This document shows, piece after piece, positions 11,353-25,409 of a stretch of DNA of 64,000 bases. The stretch's first letter is position 1. Each line of letters opens with the position of its first letter. A model generated the notes under the pieces. The model made no database searches and was not told the DNA's origin. It saw only the letters and a program-made list of their open reading frames with translations. The stretch is from Spirodela intermedia. Taxonomy: Eukaryota > Streptophyta > Magnoliopsida > Alismatales > Araceae. Both the position numbers and the translations under genes were made by a program. The stretch lies in the NCBI GenBank assembly GCA_902729315.2, contig LR746280.1:2476501-2540500 (forward strand), read 5' to 3'.

Positions 11353-14300
11353 ATGGCGGAGGACACGGAGAGGAGGCTCAAGAGAGTCATGGACAAGCTC
11401 TACCATTCCCCCCCGCCGAAGTCTCCAACTCCGAGGTACTCCCGCGGAAACCCTAGGGGGAAATTGTGTGAAGTCGGGTCGGGAAACACGTTGATATTGT
11501 GTCGTGTTGATTGACTTTTTTTTTGGGTTTTTTTTTTGTGGGTTGTTTTCTGCGTCTGGCAGCTTTGGCATGGGGGCGAGTACGCCGTTGAAGCGGCGGA
11601 GGTGGGAGCTGGGATCGAATGTCGAGGCCGCGAGGTCGGTGAGACGTGCGACGGGGGAGGACGGTAGGTCGCCATGCAGGCCTTGGGACCGTGGGGATCT
11701 GATGAGAAGGCTGGCCACCTTCAAGGCGATGACATGGTTCGGTAAACCCAAGGTTCGGATTCTGTCTCTCTCCAGATCTCTCCCTATTCGATGGCGCTCG
11801 CCCGTTTATTTTCTGCGGCGCCTTTTCAAAGGAGAATGCTCGGAGGAGAACTATGGGAATTCATAGAGAAAATTTGGAATGCTTTTTAAATTATTGGTTC
11901 TAGTGGATATCCAACTCCAGTGCTCTCTTGTGATAGCTCAAGGTTCAGTATGAATCATTGCAGCAGAGTGCTCTGCAACTTAGAAGGACAATATCGAAAT
12001 GGGCACCATGCATTTTCCTGGGGTCCCTTGTTTGTGGTGCTCCTACAATCGAGAGTTTTACATCCTGTTTTATCCTCATTTACCTTTGTTAGGCCGACAA
12101 ATAACCATTCTCTGATAAAATGGCTGTGAACAAGCAGTTTATAATAGTCCACAAAACCAATATCTTTTTTTGTTTTGTAAATGTGGGTGTAAGCCGCTAT
12201 GATTTTCGTGCAGAAACATGTCCATAGTCAAACTTATGTCAACGAGGCACTCACATGCCAGTGTGGTGTAACACCTAGAAAGTCTAACATACGGCCTGAT
12301 ATTGAATTCAAAGTACTACAAAAAAACTGAAACCATTCTGGATCATGATACAGGAAATATTCCATATTTCTTGTCACAACAGACTGTTTCCTGTGTATGA
12401 ATGAATGACCCTTTAAATCTTATATATTTCCTCCGCTCTGCTTTGATAAAAAAAGTTGAGAAAAAAGCTGCTATAAATGAATATTTCGTTGTTTCCCGTC
12501 ATTTAATCCTGGATATATAAAGCACTCGTTTTCATCTCGGTCTATCCTCCGCAGCTTTACACATACAAACTTATGAAAACAGTACTCTGTGTGACACCGA
12601 TGATGCTGAACTTGAGGAAAAGATGATCGATACTTTTCACAAAATATTCATGAAGGATGTGCTTTCTGCTTCTTTAGTTCTCGAATTTTGAATGTTTATT
12701 CCCTGGGGCCGGTCTTCTCATTGAGATTATCAATGTTATACTAATGGGATCAGAAGAATAGTCATTGCAGAGTGCAATCCTTTGAAAAATTGAGATGAAT
12801 AGATGCACCATGGTTTTGTGCCCAGCCTAAAAAAGTTTCTTGCCCGACAAATCAGCTATAAATATGCATTAACTATAGGAATAAAATTATTTCAGCAAAT
12901 AACACTCGTTCTAAGCTTTTTTCAGATTTCATTAGCGGTGGGATGACTGTGAAAGGACGAAGTAAAGACCTTTTAAGGATTATTTTTTTTGGGTTTTAAA
13001 GAGAGCATATGTGTATCACTTCAGTTTTATTTCTTTTGAAGTATGTTTCTTTGTGATGATGAATCATCTGCAGATGTTAACCTTGTCTTATGTGACACAG
13101 GCAATTGATCCTGTCAATTGTGCGAGAAGAGGATGGGTAAATGTTCAGATGGATACTCTCGCATGTCAATCCTGTGGAGCACGTCTTCTTTTTTCTAATC
13201 CTTCCTCGTGGACACTGCAGCAAGGTTGATGGAATATCTTTTTTCGTTCATGACGCTCTTGATATTTCTTATGTTCATGCATTATTAGAGTTTTTACGAG
13301 TTTCAGTTCATGTTGCTGTCAGTCAGTAGTCTCTGATCTGTCCATTCATCATGATGAATACTTGCCAATAGAATTTTCCTCTAGAAATTGTTTTGTTTTT
13401 TCCCCAAAGAATCAACCCCCTTTTATTTGCATCATTGTTTTTAAGATACGTGGGCATGTAAGCTATCCACCAACTAGAACATTGTTGCGCTTCATTTTTA
13501 TAAACATATTGATTGTCCTTTTCTATGTGTAAGTCCTTCATTGAGCAATAAATCCTCTGATTGCAGTTGAAAAGGCTGCTGCAGTGTTCAGCTTAAATCT
13601 AGACGGTGGACATAAGTTGCTTTGCCCATGGATCGACAATATATGTGATGAAGCCTTGGCTGTTTTTCCTCCAACACCTGCTCCAGCATTGATTGAGAGT
13701 TACAAAGAACGTTCAACTGCCTTACTACGACTTTCAGCTCTTCCTGTCATCTCGTCAACAGTAATTGATTTCATGAAATGTCCTCAGCTTGATAATTTTC
13801 TATCACAACCAACTACTTTCACATACAGACTAGATGGTGGTATGAAATTGATAAGTAGCTCTGAAAGCCTGGTTTTGAATGGCGTTCCTGAAGCAGACAC
13901 CTCTAACTTGTATCATCAGGTTTGTCTAGTTTGTTTTCTGGATTGTAAATGACCTCGTATCTTAATGGGATTTATTATTTCTAGGTTATGTGATGGCACC
14001 TTGTTTTTTTCGTTCAAATAAGCATGTGTTCTTTCCCGACCAAAGCAGGCGTTGGATCTGGGGGTTTATAAAATTTGGTTGCGTATTTGAGTTGCAGTTG
14101 GAGATCACTCCTCATTTAATTTTCTTCTAATGCTATTTTTTTGTCCAATACTGATGCACCAAGGAACTCCATACCTCTTAGGTGAGTCATGGAACAATAT
14201 ATTGATTGTCAAATGAATTCTCGCTTGTTTCATCTCTAGACTGTCATTTTTACACAATAGTTGGTCATCTCGAACAAATGGTTATTTTATCCAGTAGCTT

Positions 14301-16699
14301 CAGGAGAAACAACTACAGTTTTAGCCTTTCAGTCCGTTGTCTCTTTCAACTCTGTGTAGTATAAAGCTGACACACATGGAACACTACATATACATCCCTC
14401 CCTTTCTCTTTGGTGTGTAATGATCTTGGGTAATGCCCACTTCTGAAAAGGCCAACTTTTTTCTTGGATTCACACTGACCAAGTAAATGAGAGCTCGAAT
14501 AAATAAAATAATACCCTGGTTAAAAAAGAAATCCGATATCTTATTTCCTTGGATTATGGACGACTACATGTTGGTATCATATTTGATTTTTGTAAATTCC
14601 CCCAATGTTTTTAGCTTCACCTTATAATCTTTTGTTTCACTGCTCATTTCTTTGCTGTTTTTTCTCTTACGAAGAGTATCTACTAATAGAAAGTCCACGT
14701 ACAGGCCCACAAGATCATAAGTTTATGTGGATGGGAACCCCGTCTGGTTCCTTATGTTGTTGACTATGGCCATGAGTCTAAACAATCTTTCAAAAGGGAC
14801 AAGGTGGCAGATTCTTCACCAAGGATTCTTGGTAATCAGAATCTTGCTAGTGTTACATCATCTTCAGCCATTTTCAGAGAGAAAGATGACGAACGGTGTG
14901 ATCATCCAGCTGCTGGTGACCCTTATGATCCAGCATCTGTAGTATTAGAGTGCAAACTCTGTGGAGCATGTGTTGGATTGTGGGCTTTTATCACTGTGGC
15001 GCGGCCATTAGAGATTTTCAACTTGATTGAGTCCCCTGAGGATGGACAAAATGATCTTGCCGCTTGTGGCTCAGATGGTTCAACCCAACACCAGAAAGCA
15101 TCAAGTTTAAGTATGACCATTGGAGGTGGCCCTCCACCAACGAAGCAACACTTCAAACCAAGAATTTCCTTGCCCATTGTCGCCCGCCATTTCAGAGCTG
15201 CATTTGAGAAAGATGTGGAGATCAACAGCCATGTCTCCAAGGCGCAAGCTATGGATCAATCATATACCCAAAGCCCATTAGAGAATCAAGTGGGCTCTAT
15301 GAACATTGATCTTCTTTCTGAAGAAGCTTCAGAAATATTGAAGCAAAAGGAAGCTATTCGGCCTCATCTGAATGGAGATGCCAGTCTGATGCACGAGGAG
15401 GGACATGAGCAAAGCAGTGCAAATACCCATGAATTCCTGGATAACGTTGCTGAGGATGCAGAAAATAGATTATCTCCCTCTACTGACCTTGTGGATGATA
15501 TTTTTCTTCAAACCGAAGAAGGCACCTGTGCACTCCCTGATAGTGTTCTATCCAACAGTGATGATGGTCGTGTGCATAGCCCAGCAATGGGGGAAGCCAA
15601 CATTTTCAGCCAAGATGGTGATGATTTTCCAGGAATGGATGCACAAATCCACGGAACAACCCCCCAAAGTATTACACCTGATTCATCAGTGGATGCGCGT
15701 CTGAACGGGCGGGATGGTGTACATGTGGCAGGAGCCATGGAAACTGACGCTCCACAGCCCCCTGTGGATAGAAGTACAGACAGTCAGGTTGCTGCGCAGA
15801 GGACCCCACACCAGATTTCTGTGGTTGATGATGTGGTTACTGAGTGTACTTCCTCCTGTAAGTTTCCTCACTATCTTTTTCTCAGAAAATGGTGGTCACT
15901 TGCCATTATTAGAAATTTAAATGGGCTGAATTCACTGTGATGCTTTACTCCAATGATATCACTATTTCATTTTCTTTGAGATCCGCCTCCAAAACTTACG
16001 TGTTCTTTAATATGTAGTATTTCATATTAATTTTTAGTTCAGCATTAATGCTTCCTGAGTCTTTTTCACATTCTCTTTCTCAACAATTTCTCCATGTTCT
16101 GGTAAATCTTTAGTTGACTTAATTCGTGCACCGTAGTTGACTTAATGATGCTACACAATCGTAACTTTTTATTTTTAATATTTACTGGTGCGGATTGTCA
16201 TGGATGCAGTGGATAGAAGGGAAAATTAATCATTTGAAACACGCTCTGACCAATGTTTTTGATTCCATGGACGATCATTCAAAAAATCTCTTCAGTAGAT
16301 TGACCAACATGAACGATGTGCCTGCTCTGGTGCTGCAGGGAACAAACCCAGTCTGGACTCTCAGCAGGGTGATGCCAACAAGTTCGATCCAATTCGGCAT
16401 CACCGCCCATTCTGCCCTTGGGTTGCCTCAATGGGAAAGAAGGACTTGCCGGGCTGGAAGCTGACTCTGAAGGCTCTAACCAAAGACGAATCCTCTCCCT
16501 TGGCCAAGCCGCCACCGCTGCCGCCACCGCCATTGTCTGACGAGGTTGGGGCTCATCATCGGTCCCTTAATAGTCGCGCTCTGGTTCTAGGGTTCATCGA
16601 ATGTGTCTGAATTCTCTGCAGGCCGACGACCCGATCCTCTCGATCCGCAGGCTCTTCTCCTCCCCATCTTTGAAGAGATCAAAAGGGTCATCAGGTTGA
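11353..16699 (+). CDS. C3HC zinc-finger protein (NIPA/ZC3HC1-like, Rsm1-type)
   Basis: Seven exons: 11353-11435, 11563-11752, 13101-13224, 13567-13919, 14705-15857, 16339-16544, 16622-16699, giving 728 residues. The family is nuclear; animal ZC3HC1/NIPA is tied to cell-cycle control and the nuclear basket, and plants have related C3HC proteins. The first zinc site is formed by C113-x2-C116 and H148-x3-C152, preceded by PWDRGDLMRRLATFKAMTWF, a family hallmark. The second (Rsm1) half has LECKLCG (C333, C336) and HRPFCPW (H656, C660), separated by a long acidic, low-complexity insert as in other family members. The C-terminus SIRRLFSSPSLKRSK is also family-like. ATG 11353 opens MAEDTERRLKRVMDKLYHSP; an upstream in-frame GTG frame is not credible. 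The exon 5/6 junction creates codon T|GG (Trp635) and is the least certain join. Confidence 0.9.
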
Positions 16700-16763
16700 T
16701 GGGTGTTCCCGTGTTCTTCTCACTTGATGCTGCTTCCACTGAGATGGAGATTGAGCCGACCCA

Positions 16764-17024
16764 GATGAACCAGCAGATGGAAATTGGCGAATTTCCAGTG
16801 AAAAAATGGCAATTTCTCTGTCAGAACCAGAAATTGTTAGATGCAGGATGAACCAACAGGTGGAAATTGGCGAATTTCCAGTAATTTTTTTTTGGCAACG
16901 TCAATGTCAGAACCGGAAATTATTAGATGCAGGATGAACCAATAGATGGAAATTGGCGAATTTCCAGTAAAAAAAAAAAAAAGAGGAAGCAATTTCTGTC
17001 AGAATCGCAAAATTGTTAGATGAG
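16764..17024 (+). repeat. 84-bp minisatellite, three copies, just 3' of the C3HC stop
   Basis: Units start at 16764, 16847 and 16933 with GATGAACCA(G/A)(C/T)AG and each contains TGGAAATTGGCGAATTTCCA, a near-palindrome, then poly-A or poly-T of variable length, 'caatttctgtcagaa' and 'aaattgttagatg'. Periods are 83 and 86 bp. It begins 65 bp after the C3HC stop, so it is probably in the 3' UTR. Confidence 0.9.
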
Positions 17025-17782
17025 ATGAGCTGAGGAGCCATTGAATGGGGGTGACGTTTCTCCTCCCCTCCAGTGGCGATGGTCAGGGACATCAAAGGTT
17101 GAAGCTTTGTGGGCTGGTTGGTGGGTTTTATTTTTATTTTCTTCTCTTCTCCTCCTTCCTCTCTGCAGTTGTGGCATTTAGAAGGTTTTTTTTTTGGGTC
17201 TTTTTATTTGTTAATGGGCCTGGGCCAGGCCAAGTTCAGCATGGGCCCATGAATCTCTCGCAAGGCCCGGGCTCGGTCTGGGCGTCCAAGAAAAAAGCCC
17301 AATAATTCGGTCCCTCCACGTGGGCCAATAGTCGATCCCCACGTCTGCGGAACTCCACCAAGAAAGCTGAAGGAAACTGGCTTGAGATGGGACGGCTTTC
17401 GGGCTCGACTGTTTTTCTCTAAATAGCAAGTGTAGACGGGTTCCCGGGCTCGGCCCGTTGGTGTAGCGGGCCCATGGGCTAAAGCGCAAAAGATGACAAT
17501 TTATGGGTATTTTACTAAATAGAAGCATGTTAGGCTATATTAGTAAATAGAAGCGTCGCGGCAGCCGTTCCTCTTCTCTCTCTATCTCTCTCTCTCTGTA
17601 CACCGTGGGGGTTCCCATTTATATTCCCTAAAAGACATACCGATCTTCCCCCGTCTTCACTCTCTGTAGATTCTACACATCCGTCTCAGCTTCGTCTGCT
17701 GCTGCTGATTGTTGTTGTCGGCGGCAAGTCGCTGTAAGATAGGAGCCCCTTCCTCCGAAGGAGAAGGCGGGGGGGGCACGCC
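17025..17782. other. intergenic and DCP5 promoter/leader
   Basis: No gene seen. A GGGCCCA-rich stretch (about 17215-17480) has repeated site II-like GGGCC(C/T) motifs, often found near plant translation and RNA-related genes. CT runs at about 17576-17596 precede the TATA candidate. The presumed leader from about 17650 contains no upstream ATG. Confidence 0.5.
17618..17625 (+). promoter_or_regulatory. candidate TATA box of DCP5
   Basis: TTTATATT within 'cccatttatattccc', 158 bp upstream of the DCP5 ATG. It would place transcription start near 17650, just before the CT-rich leader. Confidence 0.45.
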
Positions 17783-20700
17783 ATGGCGGCTGCGGCGGCG
17801 AAGACCTCAAGAACCGAGCCGTCGGCCGACTCCTACATAGGGAGCCTCATCAGCTTGACCTCCAAGAGTGAAATCCGCTACGAGGGAGTCTTGTTCAATA
17901 TTAACACCGAGGAATCCAGCATCGGTCTGAGAAACGGTACTCGGATTTGCCCTAATCCCGTGTCTTTTCTTGAATCTGTGGGAAAGTCGTCCTTTCTTTG
18001 TACCTGATCCGAAATATATTCGTGGTGTTTTCTTTTTTTGTCTGGATTTGAGAGGCTCCGGTCTGTAGATATGGGTTTTAGTTACCGGTTTCGTGATATT
18101 TGATCGTTTCGGCGGCTGCCCCTTTCCTGGTACATTATCTGTATATTTCTGTGTCCTTGCTGTCACGAAATCTATCGTCTTCATTCATTCCAAAAAAGAT
18201 CGAGCAGATTGAAAAGAACCCGCTCCATCTCATTTCCAGTGTGATGCTTTCTTTACTGTTGAAGTAGTGTTTTCTTACTTGACTGCTCCTCTTAACCTAT
18301 CAGTCCCAGTTCTTCAACTTTTCCCTTGTGTTTCTCTCACTAGATTCGTAGATTCTTTTGTTGAAAGGTATGCGTGTTCACTAAAGTGTCACACGCGCAC
18401 CATCAATTTATAGATGGAAGATCGTATTACTCATGTCTATAGGCTTGCTGTTTTTGGAACGGTGTCTAAGGAGCAGATTGTTCGACTGGATTGGTGGACA
18501 AATAAGGCGGTATATGAGGGTGTGAGATAAAAGGAGAACGATCAAACCGCATCCTAAAATCGTCGTGCATGGAAAATATCCAATCTTCTTGCCTCAGCAT
18601 ATATGTTTCCCTCCCTCAATACAGTGTCCCCTGAAAGCAATATTTCTTGTTTCTAACTTCGCAGCTGACAATAATTCTATCGGTCGAGGTGAATATCGCT
18701 CTGTATTTTTCATGCTCTTTTCCTATCACTTGGCCTGAACGTTAGAAATACCTTGCTCCTGTCTCCCGGCGAGAAATTGCTTCGCCTCGACCTTGGGCCT
18801 TTTGTACCTTTTCCATAAGTGAATAGAATTACATTATCTAGATTAAGCAGGCAATTTTTGTGGTGAACATGGGAGAGGTGAGCAATGGCAATGGAGGCAA
18901 TGCAGAGGGTGTGAATTCTTAAAACTACTCTGCTGTGCTATTCTTATTGCGGCTACTGCAAAGGGACGCAATATGGAGTGCATGAGATCTTAAATCCACC
19001 ATGCTGCACGCTTATTGAAATACCGTGAAGTCTACACCTACCAAAGTGACATGCGAAGCTTCAGGGATTGGTGTGCACCAACGTGAATAGACTTAACATG
19101 AGAACTTGAGCATAGACAAGCTCCACGCTGGGCACAAAGTAGTTCTGTAACTTAGGTTCTGGATTGATAAGCGGAGCAAGATATCTTTTGTGCTATGGCT
19201 TCTCTGTAGGAAACATAAATCCGTGATGGAGAGTCTCTATGTCATTGTTATCCTAATTCGTGAAGGAAATATCTGTCTTTCTTGTAACTTAACAATTTTC
19301 CTTGTCTATTTTCGTAGGTCATGCATATTTACTATATTTCTGTAAGATAGTAGTATGAAACAAAACTATGAAAACCACATGCCATAAACTATTGTTGCAC
19401 AGTGTGACGTGAGTTTTGCATGATCAGTTTCTGTCTTGAGCCATGCTTGGAGTTTTTATGCTCCCATTCAATGTTTGTGTGTGTTGTACATGAAGAAACG
19501 ATAGACTCAATTTGAAGGTTTTTTCTCGTTTGATTGATTTGGCAGTGAGGTCGTTTGGAACTGAAGGTAGGAAGAAGGATGGACAACAAATTCCGCCAAG
19601 TGACAAAATCTATGAGTACATACTCTTCCGAGGCAGTGATATCAAGGTGCCTTACATTAATGTGCATTGCCAGTTTACTTGAATAAGCCATCTTGATGGC
19701 TACAAAACTTTGTACTTCATTTTGATTGTTTGTTTCATGGATGCAAAGAAAAATGTGTGCTTTACTGCGTCGATATCCGCTCTATTCTTATGACATCTAT
19801 ATCTGATTGAGGATCTGTACTCAAAAGCGTTGCATTGAAGTTATGTTCATGTAAAGAAAGTTGAAAAGAAGAAAGATGGACTTGTTTTATTCGTTAACCG
19901 AATTTTTCTTGATTGGTTAAGAATATATGAATCTCTGACTAATATTTTTAACGTGTCTCCGTTGTGAATATATGTGTGTGATTTCTGGAATTCTCTTCTC
20001 CTTTTTTTAATGGTTTTGTCATGAAAGTTATCTTAGCACGATTTTCTTGTTCTTTCTTCTTCTGCATTGACTGTGCTAACTTGGTATCTATTATCAATAC
20101 TCGGTTTCCATCTGTGAACAGCTTTGGTAAATGGTGTTATATCTGTTTAATTCTTTTTTTTAACAGTGAAACTGTTGCTGCAAGTTTCTTCTTCTACAAG
20201 TTTGCATAATTGCTACGAGCCTTTACCTTTGTGTCAGATAGCACTGTTTTTGTTTTTTTTTGATGAAAAATGTACTGGCTGCCTAGATGAAGATGGAAAC
20301 ATGTGTTGTTCTCCCCTCATTTCTTTTTTTTTTTCAATTCAAACATAGGAATTATTGGTCTTGAATTTATTCAAATCAAATAACTAGAGAAAGGAGTTAC
20401 AATGGGTTCAAATCAAATCAAATTTTCAATTTTATTTGTGTGAGCATACTTAGGATGCTTTTCTCTGGATCCTGTGCAGTGACCTGTCGTCTATGGGAAT
20501 TAATTCTTCTTTGTAGCGTTTGGCTGAAGGATAGAACGTGGATGTTACCGTCCTTCCAGCAGCCGAAACTCTCTGTGTATGTGTGTGTGGTTAATGGTAA
20601 ATAAATCGGGGAAGATAACAACAGTACTATTCTTGAGACTTGCTTGAACACGGTGTTTTGAACAGCTTCCCTGACAAAGCTCTGACCTAACTAAATTACT

Positions 20701-23700
20701 TTGAAGAAACTTTTAGTCACAAAAAGGATCATTGGTGCCATTTTGTTAGGATTTGGATGCCAGGCTTTGCCGCCTCAGCCTGAAACCAGCCTCGATTCTA
20801 TGTTGTTATAATCCTTCAAAGATAGAAAGGACAGACGGAGAAAGAGTGGCCAGCAGGCAGAATTGTGAGATTTGGAATTATGCATCTCTAAGAAGCTATC
20901 TTAATCTCGTCGATTTATGTAACTTGGTCATTATTTGAAACAAAGCAGCAGAAAACTGGTAGAATTAGTAAAAATTATACAGAGATAGTAGATATATTAT
21001 GAAATGAAGAGGAAAACAAATAGGACTACCCTTGGTAAGGTATTAATAGGAAAAAAAAAAGAGATGAATGCCATAACCTTTAATTGGATGCAAGAACACG
21101 ATCATGTTTGTGTCATAGTTTCAGATATTAACGTGAGTGTGTCAAATGAAGACTTACATTCTTGTGAATATCTTTAATTGACATGACAATAAATTTCTCT
21201 TTTTACACATATTTTACTACGACGATGGTAGATCCATAGTAGACAAGGTCTTATTGCATAAAGTAGTGAAAAGAACTACATTGTCCTTTTAAACGCGTTG
21301 AAGCTCCTGTACTGTAGTTCCTCCTCGGCATCTGTTTGACATAGGATGGGATTATTTGACTCTCTCTTGACAACAAGTGCAGTGTTTTCGTGGACACGTG
21401 TCTTAAGTTTTATGAAAGGTAGTATAAATCCAACATATAACTGAGCTTTCTTTTTGGGAGTATCTAGCGAATTAGGTGGCTTTTTGTTGCTTTAATAATT
21501 TTGTTCAAATGAGTTTTACTTTTTGGTCTTGTGATGTGGATGCTGAATATTAATGTATAAGGAAAGTACTGGTTCTAAAATAAATTCTGAACTATGAACG
21601 AAAAATGTTACCTATTCATGTGATGAAAATGTAGAAATTAAACTCCGTCGTTCCTATGTCGGTCAAGATTGACTGAGGAGAAAATTACCATTTGACAGTT
21701 TTGGGTTTTAATTGTAGGATTTGCAGGTTAAGTCCTCGCCACCTGTTCAGACTGCAGCTCCTATACACAACGACCCAGCAATCATTCAAGTAAAGTTCAG
21801 TTCTATTCTCGTATGGAGATCTAGATGGAGGATTTTCCCTGTTTTAACTAATTTGTTTCTTCTGCAGTCGCACTATTCTCGTCCAGCTGCTCCAGCTTCT
21901 CTCCCTGCTACTTTACCTTCAGTTGGGAGTGGAGCTGTTGCTGACATTACTTCACACCCAGCTCAGGTGGGAGCTCCAAGGGCAACATTTCAGAGTGGGT
22001 TGCCTTTATATCAGCCTGGGGGTAGCATGGCGTCCTGGGGATCTTCACCACCAACAGCAATGAATGGACAGGGACTTGCAATGCCAATGTATTGGCAAGG
22101 ATTCTATGCTCCCGCTGGTGGCATGCCACCTCCTGGTGGTTTGGCTCATGGTCCTACGGGTGGCTTGCCTCCTGCTGGTGGTTTGGCTCATCCTTCCGCA
22201 GGTGGCTTGCCTCCTCCTCCCTCAGGTGGCATGCCTCATCTGCAGCAGCCACCATTGCTCAGGCCGCCGGGCCCACCACCCGGTCTGCCCATTCCTCATT
22301 CCATGCAACAGCCTTTGCAGTATCCCGGTATCAATCATTTGTTATCATCTTCCTCCCAGACTCCTGGAGCAAATGCATCATTGCTACCTGGATTGCCAAA
22401 TTTACCTGGACAGGAGGCAACTTCCCTATCTGCGTCTTTGTCAGGAACTAATTTGTCACCTGTGCCTTCAAATTTATCTGGGATCAGTGCATCTTTGCCA
22501 TCCGTACCTTCACTTTTGCCTGGAATGAGTGTGCCACCACTATCTGGATCTACAAATCTACCTGGATCTAACATACTATTACCTCCAGGTTCCCTTACTT
22601 TACCTGATATTCCTCCTCTATTATCAGCCGTTGGAAGTAACCTAGCATCTGCCACATTACCAAGTTCTACTCAAACCACTAGTACTTCTCCTGACGCAAC
22701 CTTAAGCCTGTTATCAGGCAAACCCCCTGTCACTTCTTTGCCTTCGACTGTTAGTCATGATTTGCCAATTGCATCCGGCCTGGAATCTACCCTTGAGTCT
22801 GCCTCTGGGAATTCTAAGGGTACTTCAGGTAAAGATGCAGCTCAACAAATCGCATCATCTGTTACCTCTGTCCCTGGATCATCCTATTCAAGCCTTCCTG
22901 ACACATCAACGCCATTGTTATTTACACCTGGTCAAATACTGCAATCTGGCTCTTCCAATGTTGCTTCTGCACAGCTTTTGCAGACAAGCAACAAAACTGC
23001 CGAGGTTCGACCAGTGCCATCAGAAACACAGGAGCAGGCTCCAATTGAAACCAAGGAACCAATACTTCCCTTACCTAGGCCATCTGACCAGAAGGTACGC
23101 GACGGCATTGTACACTTGTCTGATCATTGGAAGCCACCTGTTTTATTGATGAATTGTGATTTAATAATATCAGTTCTGAAGGCATGATTTAAGTTATTTG
23201 ATTGGCGCGCATTCTTTTTTGTGGCCCGCGGAAATTCTTTTATGGGGAAGTTAGTTGCATCAGTCACTACTGAGATATATCTGCTGATTCTTATTGTATA
23301 TGGATTATATTGTTTTTTAATGCAAAATATTGAATGAGTGCTTCTAAAAATGCTCTATAAAACGCAGCAGGTGGGTGTAAAAAGCCTTCCATTTATTTAT
23401 CTTTTGTGTTTTTTAGATAGTCATTGTCTAGTCACGCATACATTTTACATGTCAAGTTCTAATGCAATTTCAGATGATGGCGGACGATTATTTTGCCAGA
23501 AATCAGGCTACTGCTATTTTGAGTGATTAGAATACACACGCACACACACAGACAGATATCTATCTATCTATATATATATAGATATATATATATATATATA
23601 TTCATAGATTCGTTGATTCTCAATATTTGAAGCAGTTAGTGGATATAAAAAGAAAGTGGGGAAAAAGTTACGGTGATGACATGTGATTGCAGAGGATGAT

Positions 23701-24881
23701 CCGATGCTCCCTGGTAATGGACGGAGGACAAAGATATGGGCGGATGACTCCTGCGAGGTTGAAAAATTAGCAAATACCTCGGAACACTATCTGCTTTGTC
23801 TACGAATTATTAGGACAGAAGCGATAAATGATCGGTCCCATCCAACATGAAACAGAGAAAAAAAGGGAAGATTATTGGATGAAGAAAATGGGCTTAATGA
23901 TACTGAAAAGGGAGACAAAGTAGAAAAGGGTAGAAAGGCAGAGGTAAATGGTAAACAATACAGGAAACAAAAATGAGAGCTGCATGAGCAAAGGTAGAGT
24001 CACAAAGGGTGGGGTGAGTAAGAGGAGAATTCAATTGAGGTTAGGTAGTAAGAACTTACCCATATGCCCTTGCCTTTATTGACGTGCCTCGAGACTGTCT
24101 TTCTGGTGAAAAACCTTCGAGTGGTTTTGTTGTTATTTTGATGAAGTGTTTGAGCTTTTTCTTAACGAAGGTTTCCTCTTTTCCTTCTCGTATGAACAAG
24201 GCTCTATGATGTCATGAATGCTCTACATGCCGATGGGATGGAGGAAGGGAGTATGATACCCCCACATGAGAAAAATTAGGCTGCTAAAACACAACTGATT
24301 GGGTTAAACTGGGTTTACATTGCCATGCGTCCCTGTGCACTGTTTGCTCTACAGCCAATCCAAACTTTGACGTGCCATGTGTGAGGTTTAATCCTATCTG
24401 TCTGTCTGACCAATCTTTAAAAGCTCGAACTTAATCTTGTCCGTACAGCATTATGCTATAAGAATCTATCAATGAACACATTATGCTATTCCACTGTCGG
24501 TATGAACTTGATACGTGATTTGTCATGTAGTTTTTATTATACCTTGTTTGGGCTTGATGATTGGTTCTACATTTATCCGGTCATATGTTTTGCTACTATA
24601 AATGTGTTACCTGGTTTGATCCTGAATGTGCGCTTTATAGAATTCATGGCTGTCTGTTCCTCAGAAAAACGGAGCTCCCATGCACGCCCATCACATCAAC
24701 AGGGGGCGAGGAAGAGGAAGAGGACACATGGTATCGTGCTTAATCTTCCCTTGTGCATTTATTTCGCGCATTAATCTTCTCAAAGAGGAAGATTACATTC
24801 ATTAAGCTCTGTTCATATAGAGTTTTCTTTGCATGTGTCGTCCCTACTTTCTTGCACATCATGTACGGTGGTCTCCCCCCA

Positions 24882-24917
<36 letters not shown>

Positions 24918-25368
24918 GCCCTCCCATCTCTCTTTAGGAAACTGTTTCTATGCTTTCTTTGGGCCCAAACAAAATAAAAAGAAAATAAAAATCGTTTCTC
25001 AGTTCATGATGAATTCTGCTGCAGGGAAGCACACATTTTTAGCTAAAAAGAGGCTGCTCTTGGCCTCTCTCATGTTCTTCCCTGAACCGATAGATGCAGA
25101 AAAATGCCTTTATATATTTCCTTTTCCTCATTTAGGATGTTTTTCCATCGGGGCTTCTGTCCCTGTACTCCTTCCTGCTGCATCCATTTAAATTCCCATC
25201 AATATCAAACGTTCACCGGAGGTGTAGCGTGTGTCTTGTTTGCATTTGTTGCAGGATTTCCATGCCATATTTGGGTTCTGATTGTCCGGCCCTCTTAATA
25301 AATCTGGCGCCATCTTCGAACTTTTTTCTATTGTTGCACTATCAATTTGTCCATGCTGGCTGTTGACT

Positions 25369-25409
<41 letters not shown>

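Noticed and set aside
16205-16338. Extra C3HC exon beginning at the AG before 16210
   Set aside because: Joined in phase to exon 5 it meets TAA within seven codons; direct joining to 16339 keeps the conserved HRPFCPW frame.
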